Assembly: GCF_036826855.1 (NCBI RefSeq)
Contig: NZ_CP104578.1
Span: 6,049,501 to 6,113,500 of the forward strand
Direction: 5' to 3'
Source of the DNA: Streptomyces sp. SJL17-4
GTDB lineage: Bacteria > Actinomycetota > Actinomycetes > Streptomycetales > Streptomycetaceae
DNA length: 64,000 nt
Below, in pieces: positions 14,913 through 23,131 of this stretch. The translations under genes and the position numbers were made by a program. The notes beneath the pieces were generated by a model. It had not been told where the DNA came from and did not search any database. It worked only from the letters and a program-made list of their open reading frames with translations. Position 1 is the first letter of the stretch, and each line of letters opens with the position of its first letter.

Positions 14913-16978
14913 GTGGTGGGGGAAGAACCGAACGACGCACGTCCCGAGCCGTCCGACAGGCCTGTGCAGGACGACGTATTAGACAGATCGAACCAGTCGA
15001 GTCAGTCGAGTCAGTCGGATCAGCCGGGTCTGACCGGTCAGGCCGGTCAGACCGGTCAGGGCGGCTCGCTCGACTCGTCGACTCAGATACTGCGGGCCGC
15101 GGCCCCGGACCGGCCGGCCCCGGACCGGCCGGCCCCGGACTCCGGCGCGCCGGTCACGCCCGCGCCGGTGGCCCCCGCGCCCTGGGAGGCGCGGCCCTCG
15201 GCGGGCTTCGGACCGCCGACCGACCCGCCCCCGAGCGCGGCGACCCGGCCCGGCCCCGAGGCTTCCGGCCCCAGTCCCACTCCCGCCCCCGGCCCCGCTT
15301 ACGGCGCGGTGCCCGGCTCCGCTCCCGCCGCCGGTCCCGCCACCGCGCCCGGATGGGCCGGTGCCGGGACGCTCCGCCGCCGCCCGGCGCCCCGCCCGGG
15401 TACGGGCCGCCGCCCGGTTACGGACCTCCCGGGTTCGGTCCGCCGCCCGGCGACGGCGGGCAGCCGCCCGCGCAGCCGCGCGGCGAGGCGAACGGCGCCC
15501 AGGCAGCCATGATCGGCCTGCTCAACCTCTCCTGCCTGGGCCTCGGTTACGTCCTCCTGCGCAACTGGATCGGCGCCGCGCTCTGCTGGATCGCCACCGC
15601 CGCCCTGCTCGTCCTGGCCCTCCCCGCCGACGTCGACGGCGTGCCCCTCGGGCTCCTCGTCGGCTACGGCGTCTTCCTCCTCGCCGTCGCCGCCGACGGC
15701 GCCCGCCGCGGCCTGCGCGCGACCCTCCGGATCGGCACGTCCTTCCGCCGCCTCGCGCTGCCGCTGGCCCTCGTGCTGCTCGCCGTACCCGCGGGCGGCT
15801 CGCTCGCGTACGGGGCGGCCCGCGACGAGGCGAAGGAGCAGGCCCTGCTCGACCGCCTCACCGCCGCCGACGGGCTCGTGAAGTCGGCCGACGGCCTCGC
15901 CTTCGACAAGGCCGAGCCGACCTTCCGCAAGGCGCTCGACGAGTACGAGAAGCTCGGCACGGAGCACGCGGGATCGCGGGCGGGGAAGCTCGTCCCCGTG
16001 CGCCTCGACACCTACTTCGCGACGATCTCCACCCCGTACGAGGACAAGGCGTACTGCGACGCGGTCCCGCGCCTCACGTACCTGCGGGGGCTCCCGGCCA
16101 CCGTCGACAAGGATCTGCTGGGCACCCGGCCCGCCAAGACCGACGAGCCGCTGGCCCACTCCCTGTACGAGTGCGGGGCGGCCGGGCTCGGCAAGGCGCC
16201 CTACGAGCCGGATCCCAGGGAAAGCTTCAACGAACTCCTCAAGACCTTCCCGAAGTCGACGTACGCGCCCCGGGTCGCACCGGCCTTCGAGGCGTCGATC
16301 AAGACCCGGACGGACGCCCTCACGGGCGGCAGCGCCCCCTGCGACACCACCAAGGAGCTGCAGGTGATCGACGCCTCGCTCGACGGCATGACGGACCCGT
16401 CGATCGAGGGCGCCGCGAACCAGGCCGACGCGGCGGTCCAGAAGGGCGACTTCGCCTGCGGGACCGACCAGTTCAAGGACAAGGACTTCAAGGCCGCGCT
16501 CGACACGATGACGGCGTACGCGAAGGACTACCCGGACAGCCCGCAGGCCGCGCAGGCCCGCGCCGTCGCCATCGCCGCCGAGATCGCCGAAGAGGAGCCG
16601 GCGGCGGGCGGGAAGCTGCCCTCGGGCGACGTGCCCGGCGGTTCGCGGATGGTGATGGTGGTGAGCAACGACGGTCCGGGCGAGGTCGAGCTTCTCTACA
16701 CCGGTCCGATGACCGGCAAGATCACCCTGAAGTCGTGCGGGACCTGCACCAAGTACCCCGGCCCGATCCTCTCGCAGGGCAAGAAGATCAAGGCCTGCAC
16801 CGGGCCGTCCTCGAAGTACCCGAAGGCGACCCTGCTGCTGCCCGCCGGTGACTACCACTTCCTCCAGAAGCGGGTCTCCACCGGCACCGCCACGGCCGGT
16901 GACACCAAGTCGAGCAAGGCGAAGATCGAACCGGGCTACAGCTACACGAACTGCCTGTACGTGACGTCGGGCTTCTGA
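14913..16978 (+). CDS. Membrane protein with disordered N-terminus; apparent frameshift and a TTA codon
   Basis: One protein appears to be encoded in two frames. The N-terminal part, from a GTG at 14913 or 14916 after GGGGG, is Ser/Gln/Pro-rich (EEPNDARPEPSDRP and repeated QSSQSDQP-like units). Near 15365-15385 the coherent reading passes to another frame at PPPPGAPPGYGPPPGYG. Two hydrophobic segments follow (GLLNLSCLGLGYVLL, WIATAALLVLALP), then a third (LALPLALVLLAVPAGG), and a long soluble domain with tetratrico-like helices (FNELLKTFPKSTYAPRV) and CGTCTKYPGP. Leu at 14979-14981 is encoded by TTA, read only by the bldA tRNA in Streptomyces. The function is unknown. Confidence 0.65.
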
Positions 16979-17000
16979 CCTCTCAGGGAGGCGTGTCCGG

Positions 17001-17027
17001 CGGCCGTCCCCTTCGGAGGGGGCGGCC
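17001..17027. terminator. Hairpin between convergent genes
   Basis: CGGCCGTCCCC and GGGGGCGGCCG pair around a short TTCG-containing loop, between the membrane protein and the minus-strand methyltransferase. Confidence 0.7.
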
Positions 17028-17045
17028 GTCGGCCTGTCCGCAGAC

Positions 17046-17678
17046 TCAGCCCCGGCGGCGCAGGACCCGCAGGGAGTCCGTGACCGAGACCTCCTCGAAG
17101 TCCCCCGACTCCAGCGCGCGCAGGTAGATCCGGTACGGCGCCTGGCCGCCGTCCTCCGGGTTCGGGAAGACGTCGTGGATGACCAGCAGGCCCCCGGGGG
17201 CGACCTTCGGCGCCCAGCCCTCGTAGTCGTTCGTGGCGTGCTCGTCGGTGTGCCCGCCGTCGACGAACACGAACCCGAGCTGCCCGCCCCACACCTTCGC
17301 GACCTGCGGCGACCGCCCGACCACAGCGATCACGTGCTCTTCGAGCCCCGCCTTGCGCAGCGTCCGCCGGAACGTCGGCAGGGTGTCCATGAGTCCGACC
17401 TCCGGGTCGACCACGGTCTCGTCGTGGTACTCCCACCCAGGCTGCTGCTCCTCGCTGCCCCGGTGGTGGTCCACGGTCACCGCGACCGTCCCCGCCTGCC
17501 GTGCCACGTCGGCGAGGAGGATCGTGGACCGCCCGCAGTACGTACCGACCTCCAGGAGCGGCAGCCCGAGCTTCGCGGCCTCGGTGGCCGCCGCGTACAG
17601 GGCGAGCCCCTCACCGACGGGCATGAAGCCCTTGGCGGCCTCGAAGGCGGCGAGGATCTCGGGCGCGGGCTCGGACAT
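17046..17678 (-). CDS. Class I SAM methyltransferase (Methyltransf_24)
   Basis: A 210-residue protein with the SAM motif PLLEVGTYCGRSTILLA, VTVDHHRGSEEQ and FVFVDGGHTDEHATNDYEGW, followed by APGGLLVIHDVFPN. This pattern is that of the Methyltransf_24 family, related to catechol O-methyltransferase-like enzymes and sugar-O-methyltransferases. The substrate is not known. The ATG at 17678 has AGGAG at good spacing; an in-frame extension to 17717 lacks a site. Confidence 0.82.
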   Translation of the reverse strand: MSEPAPEILAAFEAAKGFMPVGEGLALYAAATEAAKLGLPLLEVGTYCGRSTILLADVARQAGTVAVTVDHHRGSEEQQPGWEYHDETVVDPEVGLMDTLPTFRRTLRKAGLEEHVIAVVGRSPQVAKVWGGQLGFVFVDGGHTDEHATNDYEGWAPKVAPGGLLVIHDVFPNPEDGGQAPYRIYLRALESGDFEEVSVTDSLRVLRRRG

Positions 17679-17734
17679 GGTGACTCCTACTGGCGGGTAC
17701 GCGGGTACGGCGCCCATCGTGCCCTACGCGTGCC

Positions 17735-18142
17735 CTACGCGTCGCACTCGAACCAGACCGTCTTGCCGCCGGCCGTCTCGTCGACCCCCCACCGGTCCGT
17801 GAGGGCCTCCACGAGCGCGAGCCCCCGCCCGCTCTCCTCCAGCGGACCGGCGAGCTTCGCGAAGACGGCCCCGGGGACGGCGTCCGAGACCTCCACCCGG
17901 AGCCCGTACGGCTCGCGCAGCATGAGCACGGAGCACCGCCGGCCGGGTACGTGCCGGACGACGTTGGCGACGAGCTCGGTGAGCGCGAGGGTCGCCGGGT
18001 CGGCGAGCAGGTCGAGTTCCCAACGCGTGAGGAACATGCGCAGGATGCGGCGCATGTGACCGGCGGAGTGCTCACCGACGGTGAACCCCATGCGGTAGCT
18101 CGTCGCAAGTACCGCAGGGTAGAGGTCTGTTGCCTGATTCAT
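17735..18142 (-). CDS. RsbW-like ATP-binding protein (anti-sigma type)
   Basis: A 135-residue HATPase_c protein: LTELVANVVRHVPGRRC is the N box, VSDAVPGAV is the G1-like box and SGRGLALVEALTDRWGVDE is the G2 region, ending GGKTVWFECD. Streptomyces carry many such single-domain kinases, which are related to SpoIIAB/RsbW and often paired with XRE/DUF397 genes. It is divergent from exactly such a pair here, so it may act in the same switch. Confidence 0.85.
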   Translation of the reverse strand: MNQATDLYPAVLATSYRMGFTVGEHSAGHMRRILRMFLTRWELDLLADPATLALTELVANVVRHVPGRRCSVLMLREPYGLRVEVSDAVPGAVFAKLAGPLEESGRGLALVEALTDRWGVDETAGGKTVWFECDA

Positions 18143-18226
18143 GCCACCAGCGTCGACGGCTTTCGTTACGCTCGGCTACGGCCTGAACACAACGCCTCGC
18201 CGCGTGAGCTTGGGGGTGACCTCGTC

Positions 18227-19066
18227 GTGGTCAACATCCGCAGCCTGGATCCCAGCGCCTCGCCGCTGGACTACTTCGGATCGGAACTCCGCCGCCTGAG
18301 AGAGGAGGCGGGCCTCAATCAGGAGCAGTTGGGTGACATCGTCTTCTGCACGGCCTCGCTCATCGGCCAGATAGAGACGGCCAAGAAGGTCCCCACGCGC
18401 GAGTTCTCGGAACGGCTGGACGCGGCACTGCTGACGGGAGGCGTGTTCTCGCGGTTGGTGGGGCTGGTGCTGAAGAGCCAGCTGCCGACGTGGTTCCAGC
18501 CGTACGCGGACATGGAAGCGAAGGCGACGTACATCTCGACGTACCAGTCGCAACTGGTCTACGGCCTGCTGCAGACGGAGGAGTACGCACGGGCGGTGCT
18601 GAGCGTCGAGAACCCGGGGCGACTGGACGAGATGGTGGCGGCTCGGATGGAGCGCCAGCGCATCCTCGAACGGGAGCATCCGCCGGTGCTGTGTGTCGTG
18701 CTCGACGAGGCGGTGCTGTACCGGGAGATCGGTGGGGCCGAGGTCATGCGGAACCAACTCGCCCACTTGTTGGGTTTCCTGGACCATCCGTGGATCCAGG
18801 TGCAGGTGCTTCCCTTCGAGGTGGGACAGCACTCGGCGATGATGGGTTCGTTCAACCTTCTCCGCTTCGACGACGACCCGGACCTCTTCTATGCGCCGGT
18901 CTACGGCGGGGGCCACTTGACCGCCGATCCGCAAGTGATCAGGGAGCGGTCCGTCAGCTACGCTCGGCTGCAAGCCTCGGCCCTCTCCCGGGAGGACTCG
19001 GCGGCGCTGATCAAACGCGTGATGGAGGAGCGGTATGGGCACCAGCCAGGACCTGCGGTGGCGTAA
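18227..19066 (+). CDS. XRE-family regulator with DUF5753 domain
   Basis: A 279-residue protein. The N-terminal helix-turn-helix (about residues 15-60) has LRRLREEAGLNQEQLGDIV and SLIGQIETAKKVPT. The C-terminal DUF5753 domain has YQSQLVYGLLQTEEYARAVL, VLDEAVLYREIGG and QVLPFEVGQHSAMMGSF. This is the WhiJ-like architecture of Streptomyces regulators that control differentiation. The GTG at 18227 is chosen as the family-like start (VVNIRSLDP). Its 3' end overlaps the DUF397 gene, its usual partner. Confidence 0.88.
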   Translation: MVNIRSLDPSASPLDYFGSELRRLREEAGLNQEQLGDIVFCTASLIGQIETAKKVPTREFSERLDAALLTGGVFSRLVGLVLKSQLPTWFQPYADMEAKATYISTYQSQLVYGLLQTEEYARAVLSVENPGRLDEMVAARMERQRILEREHPPVLCVVLDEAVLYREIGGAEVMRNQLAHLLGFLDHPWIQVQVLPFEVGQHSAMMGSFNLLRFDDDPDLFYAPVYGGGHLTADPQVIRERSVSYARLQASALSREDSAALIKRVMEERYGHQPGPAVA

Positions 19067-19310
19067 GTCGTCCTACAGCGGATCCGATGGCGGCGACTGC
19101 GTCGAGTGCGCCCCGCTCGGCACTGCCAACTGGCGCAAGTCCTCCCGCAGCGGTCCCAACGGCGGTGAATGCATCGAGTTCGCCGACCTCACCGCCCACA
19201 TCGCCGTCCGTGACTCCAAGAACCCCGAAGGCCCCGCCTTCCTCGCCACCCCCGCCGCCTTCACGGCCTTCGTGAGCGCCGCCGCCGAAGGGCGTATCGG
19301 CGGTCGCTGA
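19035..19310 (+). CDS. DUF397 protein, WhiJ-partner type
   Basis: A 91-residue protein with two DUF397 half-signatures in tandem: LRWRKSSYSGSDGGDCVECA and NWRKSSRSGPNGGECIEFAD, then IAVRDSKNPEGP. DUF397 proteins are usually single-unit and encoded next to XRE/DUF5753 regulators, whose DNA binding they modulate. The gene overlaps the XRE gene by 32 bases, so they are coupled. The duplicated WRKSS unit is a mild oddity. Confidence 0.88.
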   Translation: MGTSQDLRWRKSSYSGSDGGDCVECAPLGTANWRKSSRSGPNGGECIEFADLTAHIAVRDSKNPEGPAFLATPAAFTAFVSAAAEGRIGGR

Positions 19311-19312
19311 TC

Positions 19313-19774
19313 ATGGCGACCCTCATAGGGACGATGATCCTCGCCATCGGCCTGCCGGCCTGGGCGGGGATCACCTACGTCGGCCTCGTCCGGGCCCGCC
19401 GGGGCGACGAACTGCCCCAGCCGCAACCGCCCCGGCCCCGCCGCACACCCGCCAAGAAGGCCGCCTGGGTCGCCGGGCTCGCGTACCTCGCAGGCGGTGC
19501 GGTCCACCTGTACGGACTGTCGTACCTGCCGTTCCTCTTCCCGGAAGACGCGTGCTGGTTCGGCGTGGGGATCAAGGACTACCCGGACTCCAGCAGCGCG
19601 CTGCCGGTGAGCCTGGTGTGCCACGGCATCGAGGTCGTCCCGTGGTGGGTCAACCCGGCGCTCCTCGCCCTCGCGCTCATCGCGGTCACCGCGACCGTCA
19701 CGAGCCTCGTCCTCGCGCTGCGGCGTCCTTCCGATCGTCACCGGACCGAGGAAAGAGAAGCGAGAAGCGCATGA
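19313..19774 (+). CDS. Small membrane protein of unknown function
   Basis: A 153-residue protein with three likely membrane segments: LIGTMILAIGLPAWAGITYVG at the start, AAWVAGLAYLAGGAVHLYGL in the middle and NPALLALALIAVTATVTSL near the end. Cys residues at about 80 and 103 face the same predicted outer loop. It starts two bases after the DUF397 stop and overlaps the next ATG by four bases, so it belongs to the same operon. No family is recognised. Confidence 0.7.
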   Translation: MATLIGTMILAIGLPAWAGITYVGLVRARRGDELPQPQPPRPRRTPAKKAAWVAGLAYLAGGAVHLYGLSYLPFLFPEDACWFGVGIKDYPDSSSALPVSLVCHGIEVVPWWVNPALLALALIAVTATVTSLVLALRRPSDRHRTEEREARSA

Positions 19775-20472
19775 ACGACGCCGAGTTCGACCTGCCGCCC
19801 AGGGCCGCGCCGGAGGTCGTCGCCGAATGGAACCACCTGGCCGTGACCGCCTCGGGCGGCCTCGTGGCGGCCCTGCGGCAGGCGGCGGAGGCGCGCGGTT
19901 GCGACATCGGCCTGCCGCCCTGGGCCGTCGACGCCGTCGGCATCGAGACGACGAGGGGCTACCTGTCGGTCGACACGGTGACCGAGGAACGTCGTTTCAG
20001 GCTCCGCACCCACATTCCCGATTTCGGCTGGGACATCGGCCGCACGGACGATCTGGGAACGCTCGTGGAGGCGATCGCGGCGTGGCGGGACGGAGTTCCG
20101 TTCGACGAACTCGCGGCGAGGTTCGACTTCCTGGAGCTCGGCGAGTTCACCAGGGCGCTGGAGGCGGGCGAGCCGACCGCCGCGCAGTGGGCGGACCTCC
20201 TGGCGTCCGAGTACTACCGGGGGCAGCGGAGCCTTCTGCGCCGCCTCCACGCGGACGACGTGCTGCGGAACACGTTCCCGACGATGACGCACCGCGCCGT
20301 CCGGCTGCGGGTGGACCCGATGTACTGGGCGAGCCGTCAGGTCGTGGTGTACGAGCCGGAGGAGGGGCGCTATGAGGTCAGCAGCGTCCGACTGCCCTCT
20401 CCGCACTGGACCGAGGTACCGGGCGACGGCCTGATCGCCTACGTGCGGGCCGCGCTGTACGACGACCGGTAG
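19771..20472 (+). CDS. Hypothetical protein (possibly DUF6193-like)
   Basis: A 233-residue soluble protein. Its start overlaps the preceding stop (ATGA). Features are VAEWNHLAVTASGGLVAALR, GYLSVDTVTEERRFRLRTH and GTLVEAIAAWRDGVPFDELA, with a Trp-rich C-terminal part. The helical AAWRDGVPFDELAARFDFLE segment recalls Streptomyces DUF6193 proteins. No catalytic motif was found. Confidence 0.65.
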   Translation: MNDAEFDLPPRAAPEVVAEWNHLAVTASGGLVAALRQAAEARGCDIGLPPWAVDAVGIETTRGYLSVDTVTEERRFRLRTHIPDFGWDIGRTDDLGTLVEAIAAWRDGVPFDELAARFDFLELGEFTRALEAGEPTAAQWADLLASEYYRGQRSLLRRLHADDVLRNTFPTMTHRAVRLRVDPMYWASRQVVVYEPEEGRYEVSSVRLPSPHWTEVPGDGLIAYVRAALYDDR

Positions 20473-20497
20473 AGCCGCGAGCGTCAGCGCCGGCGCT

Positions 20498-20920
20498 TCA
20501 GGAGACCGGTCCCGTGCCCGCTCCGTCCAGGACCGCGCGCAGCTTCCGTACCCCCGTCTTCCACTGCTCGCCGTCCGACTCCTCCCAGAGTTCGAGGAGT
20601 TCGGAGGGCTCGGTGAGGACCCGGTCCAGGGCCGCCACGGCCTGCGGGCGCAGGTCGGCCGGGAGAGGCGGCAGGGGGTCCTTCGGGCCGTACGCGGTGG
20701 TGACGGGGTCGCCGCCGGGGCACTGGGCCGCGACCAGGGCCGCCGAGGCGATCGCCTCGTCCGCCAGGTCCGCGTCCAGGTAGGCGTCGCCGGTCTCGAT
20801 CACCTCGCGGAAGGCCGTACGCAGCACCTCCGCCTTCTTCTCCGCCGGAGCCTCGTCCACCCGGTACGAGAAGTCGGCGGCGGTGTCGTTGTCGAAGGGG
20901 CCGATGTCCCAGGTGCCCAT
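20498..20920 (-). CDS. DUF4259 protein
   Basis: A 140-residue protein that begins MGTWDIGPFDNDTAADF, the DUF4259 signature, and ends in helices around LDRVLTEPSELLELWEESDG. The family is widespread and uncharacterised; it is often found near toxin-immunity or defence genes, but nothing here shows such a role. GAGGAG lies eight bases before the ATG at 20920, which excludes the longer reading. Confidence 0.85.
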   Translation of the reverse strand: MGTWDIGPFDNDTAADFSYRVDEAPAEKKAEVLRTAFREVIETGDAYLDADLADEAIASAALVAAQCPGGDPVTTAYGPKDPLPPLPADLRPQAVAALDRVLTEPSELLELWEESDGEQWKTGVRKLRAVLDGAGTGPVS

Positions 20921-21043
20921 GGTGTGTTCGCTCCTCTGCTCGCGTTCTGTAAGCATCGTGACAGGCCCCACTGACAACGCCCTTCCGCCCGGTGGGACGT
21001 GCGAGGATGCGCCGTCCGTCACCGATCATGAAAGGACGTGCCC

Positions 21044-22036
21044 ATGCGCGCGTCGTTCAGAGCGCTGCTCGCCGCGCTCTTCTCGATAGGCCTGCTCCTC
21101 ACCGCCGGGACGGGTCCCGCCCAGGCGGACGAGGTCACCCCGGAGAACGCGAAGCCGCTGCGCTTCATCTCGTACAACGTGTGCGGAGCGAGCTGCCCCC
21201 TCTCGGAGGGGACGAGGACGGAGCAGGAGATGGTGGCGATCAGGTCCGCGTGGGTGTCCGGCCTCGTGGCGGAGATCGACGCCTGGGACACCGACCTGGT
21301 CATGCTTCAGGAGCTCTGTTACGGGCAGTGGAAGCTGATCCGGGACGCGCTGGCGCCGCAGCGCGGCGGGGAGGACAGCTACGACTCGGTGTGGGGTGCG
21401 TCGCTGGCCTCCGCCTCCGACTGCGACCAGTGGGACCCGGTCGACCGCCGTTTCGGACTGGCGATCTTCTCGAAGGGGCAGGGCTCGATCGTCGACGGTA
21501 CGCGGAGCGTCACCTTCCTCCCCGAGGTGCCCACGGCGCCGACGGAGGACCGGATTCTCCTGTGCGCCCAGGCCGGGCTGGAGGGCCGTACGGCCCGAGC
21601 CTGCAACACGCACATCGACTTCCATGACGCGACCACGGCACTTCAGATCCCCGAGGTGGCGGAGCTCGTCGAGGCCGGCAGGCAGGGCGGGGAGCCCGTG
21701 GTCCTCGCGGGGGACTTCAACCAGGTGCCCGAGCACGCCGACATGAACACCCTCTACAACCACGGGGCGGGTTCGGCCGGCCGGTTCCAGGAGGTCGACG
21801 AGAACGACAAGGAGCAGTTCACGGACGTCGACTGCCCCCAGACGGCGGACCGCTGCCGCAGCGGCGAGGCGACCGCCAGCACGACCTGCTCGGATCACAC
21901 GACCGAGACCAGCAAGATCGACTACGTCTTCCTGAGCTACGAGTGGTTCAAGACCGTGCAGGGAGACGCCCTGCCCTGCACGCAGGGGCTGTCCGACCAC
22001 CACCTCCTCCGGGGCGCGGCGGCCTGGGAGAAGTAG
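21044..22036 (+). CDS. Secreted endonuclease/exonuclease/phosphatase-family protein
   Basis: A 330-residue protein. A Sec signal peptide (ALLAALFSIGLLLTAG, cleavage near AQA-DEV) precedes an EEP domain: RFISYNVCG, VMLQELCYG (metal-binding Glu), PVVLAGDFNQVPEH (catalytic Asp and Asn), IDYVF and LSDHHLL (catalytic His). The motifs are intact, so it should cleave a phosphodiester in nucleic acid or lipid outside the cell. Many Cys pairs suggest disulfides. The ATG at 21044 has AAAGGA eight bases upstream. Confidence 0.87.
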   Translation: MRASFRALLAALFSIGLLLTAGTGPAQADEVTPENAKPLRFISYNVCGASCPLSEGTRTEQEMVAIRSAWVSGLVAEIDAWDTDLVMLQELCYGQWKLIRDALAPQRGGEDSYDSVWGASLASASDCDQWDPVDRRFGLAIFSKGQGSIVDGTRSVTFLPEVPTAPTEDRILLCAQAGLEGRTARACNTHIDFHDATTALQIPEVAELVEAGRQGGEPVVLAGDFNQVPEHADMNTLYNHGAGSAGRFQEVDENDKEQFTDVDCPQTADRCRSGEATASTTCSDHTTETSKIDYVFLSYEWFKTVQGDALPCTQGLSDHHLLRGAAAWEK

Positions 22037-22083
22037 CCCGGGAGAACTGGCCCGGGAGAAGTCGTCCGGGAGACGTGGGCCCG

Positions 22084-22485
22084 TCAGGCGTCGAGCGCGT
22101 GCCCGGTCGTGGCGTCGACGTGTTCGGGGAGCGCGTCGTGGCGGTCGCCGACCGTCGAGGTGCCCGTGGGCTCGAACATGAGGATGGCGGCGCCCTCGGG
22201 GGCGTACGGCTTGTGCTGCGTGCCGCGCGGGACGGTGAAGACCGAGCCCCGGGGGAGCCGGACCGTGCGCTCCCCGGCCGGCTCGCGCAGCGAGAGGTGC
22301 AGCTCGCCGTCGAGGACGAGGAAGAACTCGTCGGTGGTGTCGTGGGCGTGCCAGACGTGCTCGCCCCCGACCTTGGCGACGCGGACGTCGTAGTCGTTGA
22401 CGTGCGTGACGATGCGGGGGCTCCACAGGGCGTCGAAGGAGGCCAGGGCCTGGTCGAGGGCGATGGGGTCGTTGCCGTTGCTCAT
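22084..22485 (-). CDS. Small cupin-domain protein
   Basis: A 133-residue single-cupin protein. Motif 1 is [23 protein letters not shown] (metal ligands His, His, Glu) and motif 2 is [16 protein letters not shown] (metal ligand His). Such proteins are metal-dependent dioxygenases, isomerases or sensors; the substrate is unknown. The ATG at 22485 is chosen; a longer in-frame reading would pass through the upstream 27-bp palindrome and lacks a ribosome binding site. Confidence 0.82.
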   Translation of the reverse strand: MSNGNDPIALDQALASFDALWSPRIVTHVNDYDVRVAKVGGEHVWHAHDTTDEFFLVLDGELHLSLREPAGERTVRLPRGSVFTVPRGTQHKPYAPEGAAILMFEPTGTSTVGDRHDALPEHVDATTGHALDA

Positions 22486-22526
22486 ACGGGGATCGTCGCC
22501 GGTGGAGCGCGGGCCGCGTGAGTGCC

Positions 22527-22553
22527 AGGAATCGCACATGTCGCAAGAATCCT
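22527..22553. promoter_or_regulatory. 27-bp near-palindrome, copy 1
   Basis: Arms AGGAATCG and CGAATCCT-like (AGAATCCT here) flank a centre with an ATG. It is the same as the site at 23105 except at three positions. The following codons read [14 protein letters not shown], which resembles the start of a GlxA-type regulator, so this may be the leftover start of a lost paralogue or a shared operator. Confidence 0.5.
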
Positions 22554-22645
22554 CGCAGGTACGTATCGTCGCCCTCGTCACGACCGCTCACAGTCGGGCT
22601 CACAGCCGAGCTCACAGCCGAGCTCGCAGCCGAGAAGAGGAACAC

Positions 22646-22972
22646 ATGGGTGTCACGCGAGAAGTCATCGAGGCCGGGGACGGCCAGAACTTCCCCAAGC
22701 CCGGAGACGTGGTGCGGATGCACTACACGGGCACGTTGGAGAACGGCAAGAAGTTCGACTCGTCCCGGGACAGGGGCGAGCCGTTCGTCAGCAAGATCGG
22801 GATCGGCCAGCTCATCAAGGGCTGGGACGAAGGCGTCCCCCAGATGTCGCTGGGCGAGCGTGCCAAGCTGACGATCACCTCCGACTACGGCTACGGCGAC
22901 AGGGGTGTTCCGGGCGCCATTCCGCCCAAGGCCACGCTCATCTTCGACGTGGAGCTCCTCAAGATCAATTAG
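22646..22972 (+). CDS. FKBP12-like peptidyl-prolyl isomerase, eukaryote-like sequence
   Basis: A 108-residue single-domain FKBP with no signal peptide. It has the prolyl-isomerase and FK506-binding residues in [59 protein letters not shown] and [13 protein letters not shown]. The length, the N-terminal MGVTREV and the internal KFDSSRDRG follow fungal cytosolic FKBP12 more closely than the usual Streptomyces FKBPs. GAAGAGGAA precedes the ATG. A run of 12-bp repeats (about 22589-22636) lies just upstream. It should act as a cytosolic prolyl isomerase. Confidence 0.92.
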   Translation: MGVTREVIEAGDGQNFPKPGDVVRMHYTGTLENGKKFDSSRDRGEPFVSKIGIGQLIKGWDEGVPQMSLGERAKLTITSDYGYGDRGVPGAIPPKATLIFDVELLKIN

Positions 22973-23104
22973 TGGCCACGGCGGCCGTCCGTCCGAGCGT
23001 GGCGTTGTTCCCCCGGCGAGCGCGGGGCCGGGGGAACGCCCGCGCCGGTGGAGTGCGGGCCCCCGCCGGTGGAGTGCGGACCGCGTACGGACCGCGTGCG
23101 TGCT

Positions 23105-23131
23105 AGGAATCGCCCATGCCGCACGAATCCT
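23105..23131. promoter_or_regulatory. 27-bp near-palindrome at the GlxA-type start, copy 2
   Basis: AGGAATCG and CGAATCCT flank an 11-base centre containing the start codon of the regulator gene. It is identical in layout to the copy at 22527. Its position over the start suggests autoregulation by the encoded AraC-type protein; this is inference. Confidence 0.5.
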
